Of a stretch of 64,000 bases of DNA, positions 27,433 through 36,921 are shown piece by piece. Source of the stretch: Arthrobacter bussei (GTDB lineage Bacteria; Actinomycetota; Actinomycetes; Actinomycetales; Micrococcaceae); assembly GCF_009377195.2 (NCBI RefSeq), contig NZ_VJXX01000001.1:372001-436000 (forward strand), given 5' to 3'. Positions within the stretch are counted from its first letter, which is position 1. Each line of letters starts with the position of its first letter. Under the pieces are notes generated by a model that was not told the origin of the DNA, searched no databases, and saw only the letters and a program-made list of their open reading frames with translations. Position numbers and translations under genes: made by a program.

Positions 27433-29217
27433 ATGCGTAATAAGCGCACCTTGACGCTCGCCGCACTGTCCATCGGAGCGCTCATGCTGAGCGCCTGTGG
27501 ATCGGCGGGCGGAACCGCTGAGACCCCGGCGTCGGAAGGCGCCTCGGAAGACCTGGCGACCACCATCAACATCGCGATCAGCCAGGCTCCCACGGGCTAC
27601 AACGGCAACACCGCCAGCACCAACTCGGTCTACAACACCTACGTGGACAACCTGACGTCGGCGGGCTTCGCAGCCTTCACGGCCGCAGGCGAACTGGAGC
27701 CGAACACCGAGTTCGGTACGTACGAGAAGACCAGCGACGATCCCCTGACCGTCAAATACACCATCAACGAAGATGCTGTGTGGTCCGACGGCACGCCGAT
27801 CGACTTCGACGACGTGCTGCTGACCTGGGCGGCCCTGTCCGGCACCCACCCGAGCGGCGAGACGGACCCGGAGACGGGCGAGGAAGCCGACATCTTCCAG
27901 GCTGCGTCGACCAACGGCTTCGCCCTCATGGAGAAGATCGAGGGCGAGCCCGGAGCCAAGGAGTTCGAGACCGTCTTCTCCGAGCCCTACGCGGACTGGG
28001 AAGCGCTGCTCACCCCGGGCACACTGATGCCGGCGCACATCGCCGCTGAACAGGGTGGCATGTCACCCGAGGGCGACGGCGCGGAACTGGTCGAAGCCAT
28101 CCAGGCAGACGACATCGAGGCCCTCAAGCCGGTCGCCGAGTTCTGGAACGCGGGCTGGAACTACGAGGTGGATCTCCCGACCCTTCCCGACACCGCGCTG
28201 CTGCCCTCCTCCGGCCCCTACAAGCTGGACAACGCGGTCAACGGCACCCTGACCCTGGTCAAGAACGACCAGTACTGGGGCGAGGAGCGCGCAGGCAAGA
28301 CCGACACCATGGTCTTCAAGACCATCGTGGACGAGGAAGCGGTCCAGGCCCTGCAGAACGGTGACGTCGACGTCATCGATCCCTCGAGCCCCACGGTCGA
28401 TACCAAGGCGGCGCTCGAGCAGATCGGCGAGAACGTCACGGTCGACACCGGGACGTCGCTCACCTTCTCGCACATCGACCTGGACCAGCGTCCCGGAGCC
28501 GTCTTCGAGGACGTCAAGGTGCGCCAGGCCTTCCAGGCCTGCGTTCCCCGCGCGGACATGGTCGACAAGTTCGTCACGCCGATCGACCCCGAGGGTACGG
28601 TCATGAACCTGCGCGAGTACCAGCCGGGACAGCCCGACTACGACACGGTCCTCGACGGTGCCCCTGCCGCACAGGGCGACGGGACCGCCGACATCGAAGG
28701 CGCGAAGGCCCTCCTCGCCGAGGCCGGCAAGACCGAGCCCGTCAAGGTCTCCCTGATGTTCGCCTCGACCAGCCAGCTCCGCGCCGACATGGTCGCTCTC
28801 GTCAAGGACTCCTGTGACAAGGCCGGCTTCGAGATCATCCCGCAGCCCGAGGCCGAGTGGAGCGCCAAGCTCTCGCAGCCCGGGTCCTGGGACGCCGTCA
28901 TCTTCGGCTGGTCCGGTTCGGGCCTGGTGGCCTCGGGTGAGTCCATCTACATCTCCGAGGGTGCACAGAACTTCGGCGGCTACGCCGACGAAGAGGTCGA
29001 CCGCCTGTGGAGCGAGATCGTCACCAACACCGACGAGGAGCAGGTCGTCCCGCTCAAGACCGAGATGGAACAGCGCCTCGCGGAGACCCAGTACAACGTG
29101 GTGCTCTACGCGAACGCGGACATCATCGGGTACTCCTCCAAGCTCCAGGGCGTGGAACTGAACCCGACGCAGACCGGCATCACCTGGAATGCCTACAGCT
29201 GGACGAAGCAGAACTGA
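27433..29217 (+). CDS. Oligopeptide-type ABC transporter substrate-binding lipoprotein
   Basis: This 594-residue family 5 (SBP_bac_5) solute-binding protein has a lipoprotein signal peptide with lipobox LSAC at about residue 20. Typical segments are DPLTVKYTINEDAVWSDG near residue 100 and GLVASGESIYISEG. The ligand could be an oligopeptide, dipeptide or other compound; sequence alone does not decide. ATG 27433 follows AAGGA. An AT-rich region with a possible -10 TATGCT (27341-27346) lies about 90 bases upstream. It heads a four-gene importer operon. Confidence 0.92.
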   Translation: MRNKRTLTLAALSIGALMLSACGSAGGTAETPASEGASEDLATTINIAISQAPTGYNGNTASTNSVYNTYVDNLTSAGFAAFTAAGELEPNTEFGTYEKTSDDPLTVKYTINEDAVWSDGTPIDFDDVLLTWAALSGTHPSGETDPETGEEADIFQAASTNGFALMEKIEGEPGAKEFETVFSEPYADWEALLTPGTLMPAHIAAEQGGMSPEGDGAELVEAIQADDIEALKPVAEFWNAGWNYEVDLPTLPDTALLPSSGPYKLDNAVNGTLTLVKNDQYWGEERAGKTDTMVFKTIVDEEAVQALQNGDVDVIDPSSPTVDTKAALEQIGENVTVDTGTSLTFSHIDLDQRPGAVFEDVKVRQAFQACVPRADMVDKFVTPIDPEGTVMNLREYQPGQPDYDTVLDGAPAAQGDGTADIEGAKALLAEAGKTEPVKVSLMFASTSQLRADMVALVKDSCDKAGFEIIPQPEAEWSAKLSQPGSWDAVIFGWSGSGLVASGESIYISEGAQNFGGYADEEVDRLWSEIVTNTDEEQVVPLKTEMEQRLAETQYNVVLYANADIIGYSSKLQGVELNPTQTGITWNAYSWTKQN

Positions 29218-29241
29218 TCGCTCATTCCGGCTGACGCATGA

Positions 29242-29273
29242 GGACGGGCAGGCTCCCACGGGCCTGCCCGTCC
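29242..29273 (+). terminator. Intra-operon hairpin between binding protein and permease genes
   Basis: GGACGGGCAGGC and GCCTGCCCGTCC pair across an 8-base loop with no T tract. Such a hairpin after a binding-protein gene usually attenuates read-through or protects the upstream mRNA. That allows more binding protein than permease. Confidence 0.6.
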
Positions 29274-29322
29274 CTGTGCCCGGCCGCCGCGCCAGCCTGC
29301 ACCGTTTCCTAGGAGCCCCCAC

Positions 29323-30855
29323 GTGTTCTACTTCATCGCCAAGCGGACGATCATCTCGTTCTTCATCATGCTCGCAGCGACCACGCTGATGTACTTCCTC
29401 ACCATCTCGTCGGGCGACCCCTTCGAGGACCTCGGTGAGACGAGCGGCCCCGAGAAGGCCGCGACGATCGCGGCACGGACTGCAGCCATGAACCTGGACG
29501 TCCCGCCCATCCCCCGCTACTTCCTCTGGCTCCAGGACGTCGGCCACTGCCTCGTCCCGGGCGGCATCAGCTGCACGCTCGGCCAGGACCGCACCGGGGC
29601 GGCCGTCCTCCCCCAGCTCGAGAACGCCATCGGCTCGACGCTGCGACTCGTCGTCGTCGCCACCGTGCTGGCCCTGGTCCTCGGTGTCGTCGTCGGGATC
29701 GTCACGGCGATCCGCCAGTACAGCACCTTCGACTACTCGGTCACCTTCATCTCCTTCCTGCTGTTCTCCCTGCCCCTGTTCTGGCTCTCCACGCTGCTGA
29801 AGCAGTACCTGGCGATCGACCTCAACACCTGGCTGGCGAATCCGCAGTTCTCCTACCTCACGATCGCCCTGATAGGGGTGGTCGCCGGCGTGGTCTGGGC
29901 GATCGTCGTCGGTGGTGACCGGCGGCGTCGCCTCATGGTGTTCGGCATCGCCGCCGTCGCCACCGCGCTGGCGCTCTACCTGCTCCTCGTCACGGGCTGG
30001 TTCGTCGCGCCCGGCTTCGGCGTCGTGGGCATGCTCGTCTCAGCGGCGGGCATCGCCGTCCTGTGGACCGCCCTGCTCGCCGGATTCCGCCGTCGTCGCG
30101 TGCTGAACGCCGCCCTCGCCGCTGCGGGCGTGAGCTTCGTCGGCTACCTCGTCTCGATCCCCCTCCTGTCGGATCCCAACTGGTTCCTCGTCATCGTGCT
30201 CGTCGTGGCCCTGGCCGTCGTCTCCTACGTCGTGGCCGGGGTGGTCGGCGGTCCGTTCCGCGCGCAGGCCGCCAAGATCGGGGCCGTGATCGCCGTGTCG
30301 GTGAGCCTGCTGATCGTGCTCGACCGCCTCCTGCAGGCCTACCCCACCCTGTCCGCCAAGGCGGGTGGGCGCCCGATCCCGACCACCGGATCGCAGTCGG
30401 CCAACCTCGAGGGCACGTTCTGGGAGATCAACCTCGACTACGCACTGCACCTGATCCTGCCGACGATCGCCCTCACTCTGATCTCCTTCGCCACCTACAC
30501 CCGCTACACCCGCGCGAGCCAGCTCGACGTGATGAACCAGGACTACATCCGCACCGCCCGGGCCAAGGGCCTCAGCGAACGGACCGTGCTGGTCAAGCAC
30601 GCGTTCCGCAACGCGATGATCCCGATCACCACGCTGATGGCGTTCGACTTCGCCGGCGTCCTCGGTGGCGCCGTCATCACCGAGCAGGTCTTCGGCTGGA
30701 ACGGCATGGGCAAGATGTTCGTCGACGGCATCGCGAACGTGGATCCGGGGCCGGTCATGGCCTTCTTCCTCGTCGTCGGGACGGCCGCCGTGCTGTTCAA
30801 CATGCTCGCCGACATCGCCTACGCCTTCCTCGACCCGCGCATCACCCTGAGCTAG
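29323..30855 (+). CDS. ABC transporter permease, DppB-like, with enlarged core
   Basis: This 510-residue permease starts at GTG 29323 behind AGGAG. The N-terminal helix (IAKRTIISFFIMLAATTLMYFLT), an SPLFWLSTLLKQYLAID-like region and the C-terminal EAA-loop segment (DYIRTARAKGLSERTVLVKHAFRNAM) are those of DppB/OppB. The usual length is about 310-340 residues. Here roughly 170 extra residues between about 180 and 350 add several hydrophobic helices before the conserved C-terminal half. It forms the transmembrane channel with the next gene's product. Confidence 0.9.
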   Translation: MFYFIAKRTIISFFIMLAATTLMYFLTISSGDPFEDLGETSGPEKAATIAARTAAMNLDVPPIPRYFLWLQDVGHCLVPGGISCTLGQDRTGAAVLPQLENAIGSTLRLVVVATVLALVLGVVVGIVTAIRQYSTFDYSVTFISFLLFSLPLFWLSTLLKQYLAIDLNTWLANPQFSYLTIALIGVVAGVVWAIVVGGDRRRRLMVFGIAAVATALALYLLLVTGWFVAPGFGVVGMLVSAAGIAVLWTALLAGFRRRRVLNAALAAAGVSFVGYLVSIPLLSDPNWFLVIVLVVALAVVSYVVAGVVGGPFRAQAAKIGAVIAVSVSLLIVLDRLLQAYPTLSAKAGGRPIPTTGSQSANLEGTFWEINLDYALHLILPTIALTLISFATYTRYTRASQLDVMNQDYIRTARAKGLSERTVLVKHAFRNAMIPITTLMAFDFAGVLGGAVITEQVFGWNGMGKMFVDGIANVDPGPVMAFFLVVGTAAVLFNMLADIAYAFLDPRITLS

Positions 30856-30863
30856 GACCCCCC

Positions 30864-31898
30864 ATGACTCCACACGACAAGAACCGGGACGACTCCCGAG
30901 CATCCGTCGAGCTGTCCGAGATGACCCTGCAGAGCCAGGACACGGACATCTCGACGGCCCGGCCCACCAGGGACCAGACGGACCGCATCCGCACCACGGA
31001 GGCCAAGAGCCAGGGCAGGCTGATCCGCGAGCGGTTCTTCCGGCACAAGGGCGCCCTCGCCGGCATAGCCCTGCTGGTCCTCATCTTCATCCTCGCCTTC
31101 AGCTCCATCGGTTTCGCCGGCCTCCCGGGCTGGTGGAACAAGGAATACGACGTCCTCGCTCCCCGGTTCAACGAAGGTCGGCCCACGCTCACGCTGTGGC
31201 CCTTCAGCCTCGGCGAGCATCCGTTCGGGCAGGACGTCCTGGGCCGCGACTACTTCGCGCTCACGATGCGCGGCACCCAGACCTCGCTGATCATCGCCTT
31301 CATCGTCGGGCTCGTCGCCATGGTGATCGGCACCACGGTCGGCGCGCTGGCCGGATACTTCCGCGGCTGGACCGAGGCGTTCCTGATGCGGATCACCGAC
31401 GTCGTCATCACCATCCCCACCGTCGTCATCGCCGCGGCGGTGGCCGGGATCGTCGCGAAGGCCGGGATCATCCCCTTCGCCGTGTTCCTCGGTGTCGTCA
31501 CCTGGACAGGCCTCGCGCGGCTCGTGCGCGGCGAGTTTCTGTCGTTGCGGGAGAAGGAGTTCGTCGAATCGGCGAAGTCCGTGGGCGCCAGCTCGTTCCG
31601 CATCATCTTCCGCCACATCCTGCCGAACACGGTGGGGGTGATCATCGTCTCGACGACCCTCGCCATCTCCGGAGCCATCCTGCTGGAGACCGCACTGAGC
31701 TACCTCGGTCTCGGCGTCGTCGCGCCGGATACCTCGCTCGGCAAGGCCATCAACGACAACCGCTCCGCGCTGACGGTCCGGCCGTGGCTGTTCCTCTGGC
31801 CGGGCGCCTTCATCATCGGCATCGCCCTGGCCGTCAACTTCATCGGCGACGGCCTGCGAGACGCGTTCGACCCCAAGCAGACAAGGGTGAAGCAGTAA
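30864..31898 (+). CDS. ABC transporter permease, DppC-like
   Basis: This 344-residue permease has a long hydrophilic N-terminus of about 60 residues. A first helix (ALAGIALLVLIFILAFSSIG) and the DppC-type region EHPFGQDVLGRDYFALTMRGTQTSL follow, then five more helices containing an EAA loop (EFVESAKSVGASSFRIIFRHILPN). It pairs with the enlarged DppB-like permease, whose gene ends 8 bases earlier. Its stop overlaps the ATPase start by one base (TAATG). Confidence 0.92.
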   Translation: MTPHDKNRDDSRASVELSEMTLQSQDTDISTARPTRDQTDRIRTTEAKSQGRLIRERFFRHKGALAGIALLVLIFILAFSSIGFAGLPGWWNKEYDVLAPRFNEGRPTLTLWPFSLGEHPFGQDVLGRDYFALTMRGTQTSLIIAFIVGLVAMVIGTTVGALAGYFRGWTEAFLMRITDVVITIPTVVIAAAVAGIVAKAGIIPFAVFLGVVTWTGLARLVRGEFLSLREKEFVESAKSVGASSFRIIFRHILPNTVGVIIVSTTLAISGAILLETALSYLGLGVVAPDTSLGKAINDNRSALTVRPWLFLWPGAFIIGIALAVNFIGDGLRDAFDPKQTRVKQ

Positions 31899-33688
31899 TG
31901 GCAGCACACAGTTCCGTCGTCATCTCCGACGAGCAGGTCCCCCTCGGGAACGGCCCCATCCTCGCCGTGAAGGGACTCGGCGTCGACTTCAACGTCGACA
32001 ACGAGTGGGTCATGGCCGCCGAGGACGTCTCCTACGAGATCCACCCCGGTGAGATCCTCGCGATCGTCGGCGAGTCCGGCTCGGGCAAGAGCATGTCCTC
32101 CATGGCACTGCTCGGGCTCCTGCCCCGCAACGGACGCTCGCACGGCAGTGCGAGGATGCTCGGCAAGGAGCTCATCGGCGCCCCGCAGGGGACGCTGCGC
32201 CGCGTACGCGGCAATGAGATCGCGATGATCTTCCAGGAGCCCATGACGGCGCTCAACCCGGTCCTCACCGTCGGTGAGCAGATCCGCGAGGCCGTCGAGC
32301 AGCACACCGAGCTCTCCCCCGCCCAGGCGAAGAAGCGCGCCATCGAGCTGCTGCGCATGGTCGAGATCCCCGAGGCGGAACGCCGCTACGACTCGTTCCC
32401 GCACCAGTTCTCCGGCGGTCAGCGCCAGCGCGCCATGATCGCCATCGCCCTCGCCAACGACCCGATGCTCCTGATCGCGGACGAACCGACGACGGCGCTC
32501 GACGTCACGGTGCAGGCGGAGGTGCTGGACCTGCTGCGCAAGCTGAACAAGCGGCTGAACAGCGCGGTCCTGCTCATCACCCACGACATGGGCGTGGTCG
32601 CCGATCTCGCGGACCACGTCGTGGTCATGGAGAAGGGCCGGATCGTCGAGGCCGCTCCCACGGCCCGGCTGTTCGCCGCCCCGACGGAGGCGTACACCCA
32701 GCAGCTCCTCGGGGCGGTCCCCCACCTGGGCTCGAAGGTCGGCGGGGTGCTCGCCGACGTCGAGGTGGTGGACGGGCATCTCAGCATCCACGAGGAGTAC
32801 GCCGAGGCCGCCCTCCGCGCCCGGGAGACGCACACCGCGTCGGGCGTCGTCCCGGCCCTGGAACTCACGGATGTGGACATCGAGTACCCGGGGCGCTTCC
32901 GTCAGCCTCCCTTCAAGGCGGTCAACGGCGTCTCGCTGACCATCAACCCCGGCGAGGTCATGGGTCTCGTCGGCGAGTCGGGCTCCGGCAAGTCGACGAT
33001 CGCGCGCGCGGTCACGGGCCTCATCAGGACCTCCGGCGGCAGGGTGAGGATCGGCGGCACCGACATCACGGAGCTGACGGCGCGGCAGCTCCTGCCGCTG
33101 CGCAAGAAGTTCGCGATCGTGTTCCAGGATCCCGCGGCGTCGCTGAATCCGAGGTTGTCGATCGGTGACAGCATCGGCGAACCGCTGCTCCTCCACGAGA
33201 AGCTGGGCCGCGGCGAACTGGACAAGCGCGTCGCCTCCCTGCTGGAGGACGTGCAGCTGCCGGTGGCGTTCCGCAATCGGTACCCGCACGAGCTCTCCGG
33301 TGGCCAGCGCCAGCGCGTCGGGATCGCCCGGGCCCTGTCGCTGCAGCCTGACCTCCTCGTGGCCGACGAACCCACCTCGGCCCTCGACGTGTCCGTGCAG
33401 GCGAAGGTCCTCGAGCTCCTGCAGGAGCTGCAGCGCGAGCGGGGCTTCGCCTGCCTGTTCGTCAGTCACGACCTCGCCGTCGTCGAGCTCCTGGCCAGCC
33501 ACATCGCTGTCCTCAACAAGGGCAACCTCGTGGAGCAGGGCAGCACCGAGCAGGTGCTGAAGTACCCGCGCGACGCCTATACCCGGAGGCTCCTCGCCGC
33601 CGCTCCGGTCCCGGACCCCGCGGTGCAGGCCCTGCGGCGGGAGCAGCGCACCGCCATCCTCGCCGCCGGAGCCACCGACCAGGACTGA
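31898..33688 (+). CDS. Fused ABC transporter ATPase (DppD-DppF type)
   Basis: This 596-residue protein contains two complete ABC ATPase domains in one chain. The first (about residues 20-280) has [26 protein letters not shown] and [12 protein letters not shown]. The second (about 325-580) has [26 protein letters not shown] and [12 protein letters not shown]. Each ends with the oligopeptide-transporter C-terminal region. Fusion replaces the separate DppD and DppF subunits. It completes the importer encoded by the three genes before it, and a strong terminator follows. Confidence 0.94.
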   Translation: MAAHSSVVISDEQVPLGNGPILAVKGLGVDFNVDNEWVMAAEDVSYEIHPGEILAIVGESGSGKSMSSMALLGLLPRNGRSHGSARMLGKELIGAPQGTLRRVRGNEIAMIFQEPMTALNPVLTVGEQIREAVEQHTELSPAQAKKRAIELLRMVEIPEAERRYDSFPHQFSGGQRQRAMIAIALANDPMLLIADEPTTALDVTVQAEVLDLLRKLNKRLNSAVLLITHDMGVVADLADHVVVMEKGRIVEAAPTARLFAAPTEAYTQQLLGAVPHLGSKVGGVLADVEVVDGHLSIHEEYAEAALRARETHTASGVVPALELTDVDIEYPGRFRQPPFKAVNGVSLTINPGEVMGLVGESGSGKSTIARAVTGLIRTSGGRVRIGGTDITELTARQLLPLRKKFAIVFQDPAASLNPRLSIGDSIGEPLLLHEKLGRGELDKRVASLLEDVQLPVAFRNRYPHELSGGQRQRVGIARALSLQPDLLVADEPTSALDVSVQAKVLELLQELQRERGFACLFVSHDLAVVELLASHIAVLNKGNLVEQGSTEQVLKYPRDAYTRRLLAAAPVPDPAVQALRREQRTAILAAGATDQD

Positions 33689-33697
33689 CGCAGCAGG

Positions 33698-33732
33698 CGA
33701 AAGGGACCCTCCATGCCGGAGGGTCCCTTTCG
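33698..33732 (+). terminator. Bidirectional terminator after the peptide-type importer
   Basis: A perfect 15-bp inverted repeat, CGAAAGGGACCCTCC and GGAGGGTCCCTTTCG, has a 5-base loop. It sits between two convergent genes and can serve both. Confidence 0.85.
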
Positions 33733-33764
33733 TGTTCCGGCCGGTCCGGACGGAGCCGGAGCGG

Positions 33765-34730
33765 CTAGTGGCGGAAGACGATCTTCCCGAACACCTCGCC
33801 GTCCAGCATGCGCCGGAAGCCCTGTGCGGCGTCCTCGAGCGGCAGCACGCTGTCGATCACCGGCTTGACCCCGGTCGTCACGAGGAAACGCGTCAGCCGG
33901 ATCAGCTCCTCCCGCGTGCCCATGGTGGAACCGAGCACCCGCAGCTGGAGGAAGAACACCCGGTTGAGATCGGCCGACGGCGCGGGGCCGCTGGTCGCCC
34001 CGCAGGTCACGATCGTCCCACCCGGCACGAGGGACTTCAGGGAGTGGCCCCAGGTCGCCTCCCCCACCGAGTCGAAGACCACGTCGACGCGCTCGGGAAG
34101 GCGCGCGCCGTCGTCGAACACGCGATCCGCGCCCAGGTCGAGGGCGCGCCGGCGCTTCTCCTCGCTCCGGCTGGTGGCCCACACGCGGAATCCGGCGGCA
34201 GCCGCCAGCGCGATGACCGCGGACGCGACCCCTCCGCCGGCGCCCTGCACCAGGACCGTGGAACCCGGCGCGGCCGGCGACACGGTGAACAGCATCCGGT
34301 AGGCGGTGAGCCAGGCCGTCGGGAGGCAGGCCGCCTCCTCGAAGGTGAGCTCGGGAGGCTTGGGCACGAGATTGCGCTCGGGCACCCAGACCTCGTCCGC
34401 CATGGTGCCTGGGTACTGCTCCGACAGCAGCGAACGTTTCGGGTCCAGCGTCTCGTCGCCCCGCCAGCCCGCGGAGGACACGACGCCGTGCACGATCACC
34501 TCGTCGCCGTCGTCGTCGACCCCTGCCGCGTCGCAGCCGAGCACCATCGGGAGCCGCTCCCCGGGCAGGCCCACACCCCGCAGGGACCAGAGGTCGTGAT
34601 GATTGAGGCAGGACGCGACGACCCTGACGCGGCGGAAACCGGTTGGTGCCTCCGGAAGCTCGAGCTCCCCGACGGTCAGGCCGGCGAGGGGATCCTCCGC
34701 GGACTGGGTGGCTACATAGGCAGCACGCAT
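33765..34730 (-). CDS. Zinc-type alcohol dehydrogenase/quinone oxidoreductase family protein
   Basis: This 321-residue medium-chain dehydrogenase has an N-terminal GroES-like domain (SCLNHHDLWSLRGVG and MVLGCDAAGV) and an NADPH-binding Rossmann domain (VLVQGAGGGVASAVIALAAAAG). It lacks the full structural-zinc cysteine cluster, so it may be closer to quinone reductase or enoyl reductase members. It would act as a cytosolic NAD(P)H-dependent oxidoreductase. ATG 34730 follows AGGAG at good spacing and is preferred to the TTG two codons earlier. It is divergent from the bL37 gene. Confidence 0.85.
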   Translation of the reverse strand: MRAAYVATQSAEDPLAGLTVGELELPEAPTGFRRVRVVASCLNHHDLWSLRGVGLPGERLPMVLGCDAAGVDDDGDEVIVHGVVSSAGWRGDETLDPKRSLLSEQYPGTMADEVWVPERNLVPKPPELTFEEAACLPTAWLTAYRMLFTVSPAAPGSTVLVQGAGGGVASAVIALAAAAGFRVWATSRSEEKRRRALDLGADRVFDDGARLPERVDVVFDSVGEATWGHSLKSLVPGGTIVTCGATSGPAPSADLNRVFFLQLRVLGSTMGTREELIRLTRFLVTTGVKPVIDSVLPLEDAAQGFRRMLDGEVFGKIVFRH

Positions 34731-34891
34731 GCACAAGCTCCTTCGGTCGTGGCTGGTCCGACCATCCTAGGGGCCGCCTCCCCGGCGGGCAGGGGACGGT
34801 GCCCCGCTGTTTAGGTGACGCCCGTTGCCGTATGGGAGACTGGGGTGCAGTTCTGCACGACTACAGTGCCTGAAGAAGAAGGAGGCAGCCC

Positions 34892-34966
34892 ATGAGCAAG
34901 CGAGCACGCAAGCGTCGCGACCGCAAGCGCGGAGGCGCGAACCACGGTAAGCGCCCCAACACCTGA
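34892..34966 (+). CDS. Ribosomal protein bL37 (24 residues)
   Basis: A 24-codon gene encodes MSKRARKRRDRKRGG followed by ANHGKRPNT. The very basic composition, the exact length and the terminal ANHGKRPN motif match bL37, the small actinobacterial large-subunit protein first seen in mycobacterial ribosome structures. AAGGAGG lies six bases before ATG 34892, an excellent ribosome-binding site, and a TACAGT box (34862-34867) may be the -10. A strong terminator follows. It is easily missed because of its size. It neighbours sigR/rsrA, but on the opposite strand. Confidence 0.82.
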   Translation: MSKRARKRRDRKRGGANHGKRPNT

Positions 34967-34985
34967 GTCCAGGCGTGAGATGCAC

Positions 34986-35030
34986 AACGACAGAACCTCT
35001 GGCCCCGAAGGGTCCGGAGGTTCTGTCGTT
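34986..35030 (+). terminator. Bidirectional terminator between bL37 and rsrA
   Basis: Perfect 14-bp arms AACGACAGAACCTC and GAGGTTCTGTCGTT flank an inner GGCCCC/GGGTCC hairpin. The AAC and GTT ends give short A/T edges for both convergent genes. Confidence 0.85.
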
Positions 35031-35062
35031 CTACGGTCGGATGACGTACCCCGCCGGCAGGG

Positions 35063-35323
35063 TCAGTGGTCCACCATCTTCAGGTGGCTGATGCGATCGA
35101 GGATGCTGGCCTTCAGCGTGGACGGCGCCACCTCGGTGCAGGACCGCTTCACCACGGAGCGGATCACGCACTCGAGATCGTGCTCCTCCGCGCACTGCGG
35201 GCACCCGTCCAGGTGGTCCTTGATGTCCACCAGGTCCTGATGCGACAGCGCACCGTCCAGGTACTCGTACAGCCGTTCGATCCTCGAGTCGGCGCAGTCG
35301 CCCATGCTCCCGCAATCGCTCAT
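35063..35323 (-). CDS. rsrA: Anti-sigma factor RsrA (zinc-containing)
   Basis: This 86-residue anti-sigma factor has the ZAS motif H37-x3-C41-x2-C44 (HLDGCPQC), an N-terminal Cys at 10 and further Cys residues at 4, 52 and near 62. H37, C41 and C44 have the same numbering as in Streptomyces RsrA. Reduced RsrA with zinc holds SigR; thiol oxidation forms disulfides, releases zinc and frees the sigma factor. It overlaps the sigR stop by four bases (ATGA), ensuring coupled, near-stoichiometric synthesis. Confidence 0.9.
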   Translation of the reverse strand: MSDCGSMGDCADSRIERLYEYLDGALSHQDLVDIKDHLDGCPQCAEEHDLECVIRSVVKRSCTEVAPSTLKASILDRISHLKMVDH

Positions 35324-36132
35324 TTCTCCATCTCCTGTTCTGTGCCCGCTGCCTTCGCGCCGCCGGCCGTCACCCGGGCCCTGGCGCCTGTGCCGTCCCC
35401 GAGACCCCGCTCGTAGGCGTACTCCGCGAGAAGCTCGCGCAGCAGCTTTCGGCCACGATGCAGCCGGGACATGACGGTCCCGATGGGCGTGTTCATGATT
35501 TCCGATATCTCCTTGTACGCGAAGCCCTCGACATCGGAGAAGTAGACGGCAAGCCTGAACTCCTCGGGGATGGCCTGCAGCGCACTCTTGACGTCCGAGT
35601 CGGGCAGGTGGTCGAGCGCCTCCGCCTCGGCGGAGCGCAGCCCCATCGACGTGTGCTCGGCGGCCTTCGCGAGCTGCCAGTCCTCGATCGTGTCCGAGTG
35701 CGACTGCAGGGGCTCGCGCTGCCTCTTGCGGTACAGGTTGATGTAGGTGTTCGTGAGGATGCGGTACAGCCACGCCTTGAGGTTGGTGCCCGGCTTGTAC
35801 TGGTGGAAGGCGGAGAACGCCTTGGTGTACGCCTCCTGCACCAGGTCCTCCGCATCGCTGGGATTGCGGGCCATACGCATGGCGGCCGAGTAGAGCTGGT
35901 CGACGTACTGCATCGCGTCACGCTCGAAGCGCGCCTTGCGGTCGGACTCCGACTCCGTCGATACGTCCAGCTGTGCGTCTTCGGCCTGGTTGCTGCCTGC
36001 GGGGGCTGTTGTATTCATCGAGTCGAAGTCTACGCGTCCGCCCCGTCGCGACGCCGGGGCGCCGGCGCGCTGCACCGTCGTCGACAGCTGGAAATCCGGC
36101 CTGCCGATCGTCGCCGTCTGGAGAACCGTCAT
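35320..36132 (-). CDS. sigR: ECF sigma factor SigR/SigH (thiol-oxidative stress)
   Basis: This 270-residue group 4 sigma factor has region 2 ([22 protein letters not shown] and [20 protein letters not shown]) and region 4 ([48 protein letters not shown]), as in SigR/SigH. Two starts are plausible. ATG 36132, behind GGAAGGGG, gives a 38-residue N-terminal extension. ATG 36018 lies eight bases after a TAGACT box and would give the shorter core protein. In Streptomyces, SigR and an extended SigR' arise in this way. The rsrA gene overlaps its 3' end. The expected regulon is thiol and protein quality control. Confidence 0.92.
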   Translation of the reverse strand: MTVLQTATIGRPDFQLSTTVQRAGAPASRRGGRVDFDSMNTTAPAGSNQAEDAQLDVSTESESDRKARFERDAMQYVDQLYSAAMRMARNPSDAEDLVQEAYTKAFSAFHQYKPGTNLKAWLYRILTNTYINLYRKRQREPLQSHSDTIEDWQLAKAAEHTSMGLRSAEAEALDHLPDSDVKSALQAIPEEFRLAVYFSDVEGFAYKEISEIMNTPIGTVMSRLHRGRKLLRELLAEYAYERGLGDGTGARARVTAGGAKAAGTEQEMEK

Positions 36133-36172
36133 CGGTGCATCCCCTTCCGTTCGGGTTCCTGTACACCCTCTC

Positions 36173-36199
36173 CAACCTCCGGCCGGGACCTTCTATTCC
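36173..36199 (-). promoter_or_regulatory. SigR-type autoregulatory promoter
   Basis: On the minus strand, GGAAT (36199 to 36195) and GTTG (36176 to 36173) are separated by exactly 18 bases. This matches the SigR/SigH consensus GGAAT-N18-GTT. The predicted start is about 35 bases before ATG 36132. Autoactivation of sigR-rsrA follows by analogy with the Streptomyces locus. Confidence 0.75.
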
Positions 36200-36364
36200 T
36201 GCACGTCCGCCCGCAGCCGGTCCGCTGCGGGGCCGCTGCAACCTCGGCACCCGTCGCGGTCACTGATCGCACGGCCCGGCGCGGCATGCAAAACTAGACT
36301 CAGCGTGCTTCGTATCCGTCCAAGCAATGCCCGGCAGAAGCCGCCGGGCAACCAGGAGGCAGTT

Positions 36365-36913
36365 GTGACCCTTGTCCGCGTAATCGCCCGTCCCATGATC
36401 GCCGGCAGCTTCGTGTTCTCCGGCGTCGACCGGCTCCGCAACGCCGGAGCCACCGCACCGCAGCTGAAGCCCGTGCTGGCCGGCGTCACGAAGGTGGTCC
36501 CCTCGGCCGCCGCCATCACCGGGAACGAGAAGCTCGTGGGCCAGGTGCTCGGCGCAACGCAGGTCGGCGCCGCACTGCTGCTGGGCATCGGCCGGTTCTC
36601 CCGCGTCGCCGCGCTGCTGCTCACGGTCACCGCGACGGTCAACGCCCTCGTCGACTACCGCTCGGCCGATTCGGCCACGAAGGAGGGCAAGAAAGCCCGC
36701 CGCACCCAGCTGCTGAAGAATCTCTCACTGATCGGCGCCGTCCTGCTCGCCGCCGTGGACACCAACGGCCGCCCGGGCCTCGCCTGGCGGGCCGAGCACC
36801 TCGCCATGGACGCGAAGAAGAACGCGACCGGCCTCGGCAAGGACGCGCGGAAGCAGCTGAAGAAGGCCGACAAGGCCGTGCGCAAGACCGCCGCCGACGT
36901 CGTCGGTTCCTAG
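36365..36913 (+). CDS. DoxX family membrane protein
   Basis: This 182-residue protein has four predicted membrane helices (about residues 5-25, 60-80, 85-105 and 118-140) of the DoxX type, beginning VRVIARPMIAGSFVFSGVDRLRN. A Lys-rich cytoplasmic tail follows. DoxX-like proteins associate with thiol-redox and oxidative-stress functions in mycobacteria (the SodA-DoxX-SseA complex). GTG 36365 follows AGGAGG. It is divergent from sigR and lies 8 bases upstream of aroA. A TAGACT box at 36295-36300 could be its -10. The exact function is unknown. Confidence 0.85.
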   Translation: MTLVRVIARPMIAGSFVFSGVDRLRNAGATAPQLKPVLAGVTKVVPSAAAITGNEKLVGQVLGATQVGAALLLGIGRFSRVAALLLTVTATVNALVDYRSADSATKEGKKARRTQLLKNLSLIGAVLLAAVDTNGRPGLAWRAEHLAMDAKKNATGLGKDARKQLKKADKAVRKTAADVVGS

Positions 36914-36921
36914 ACTCCGTG

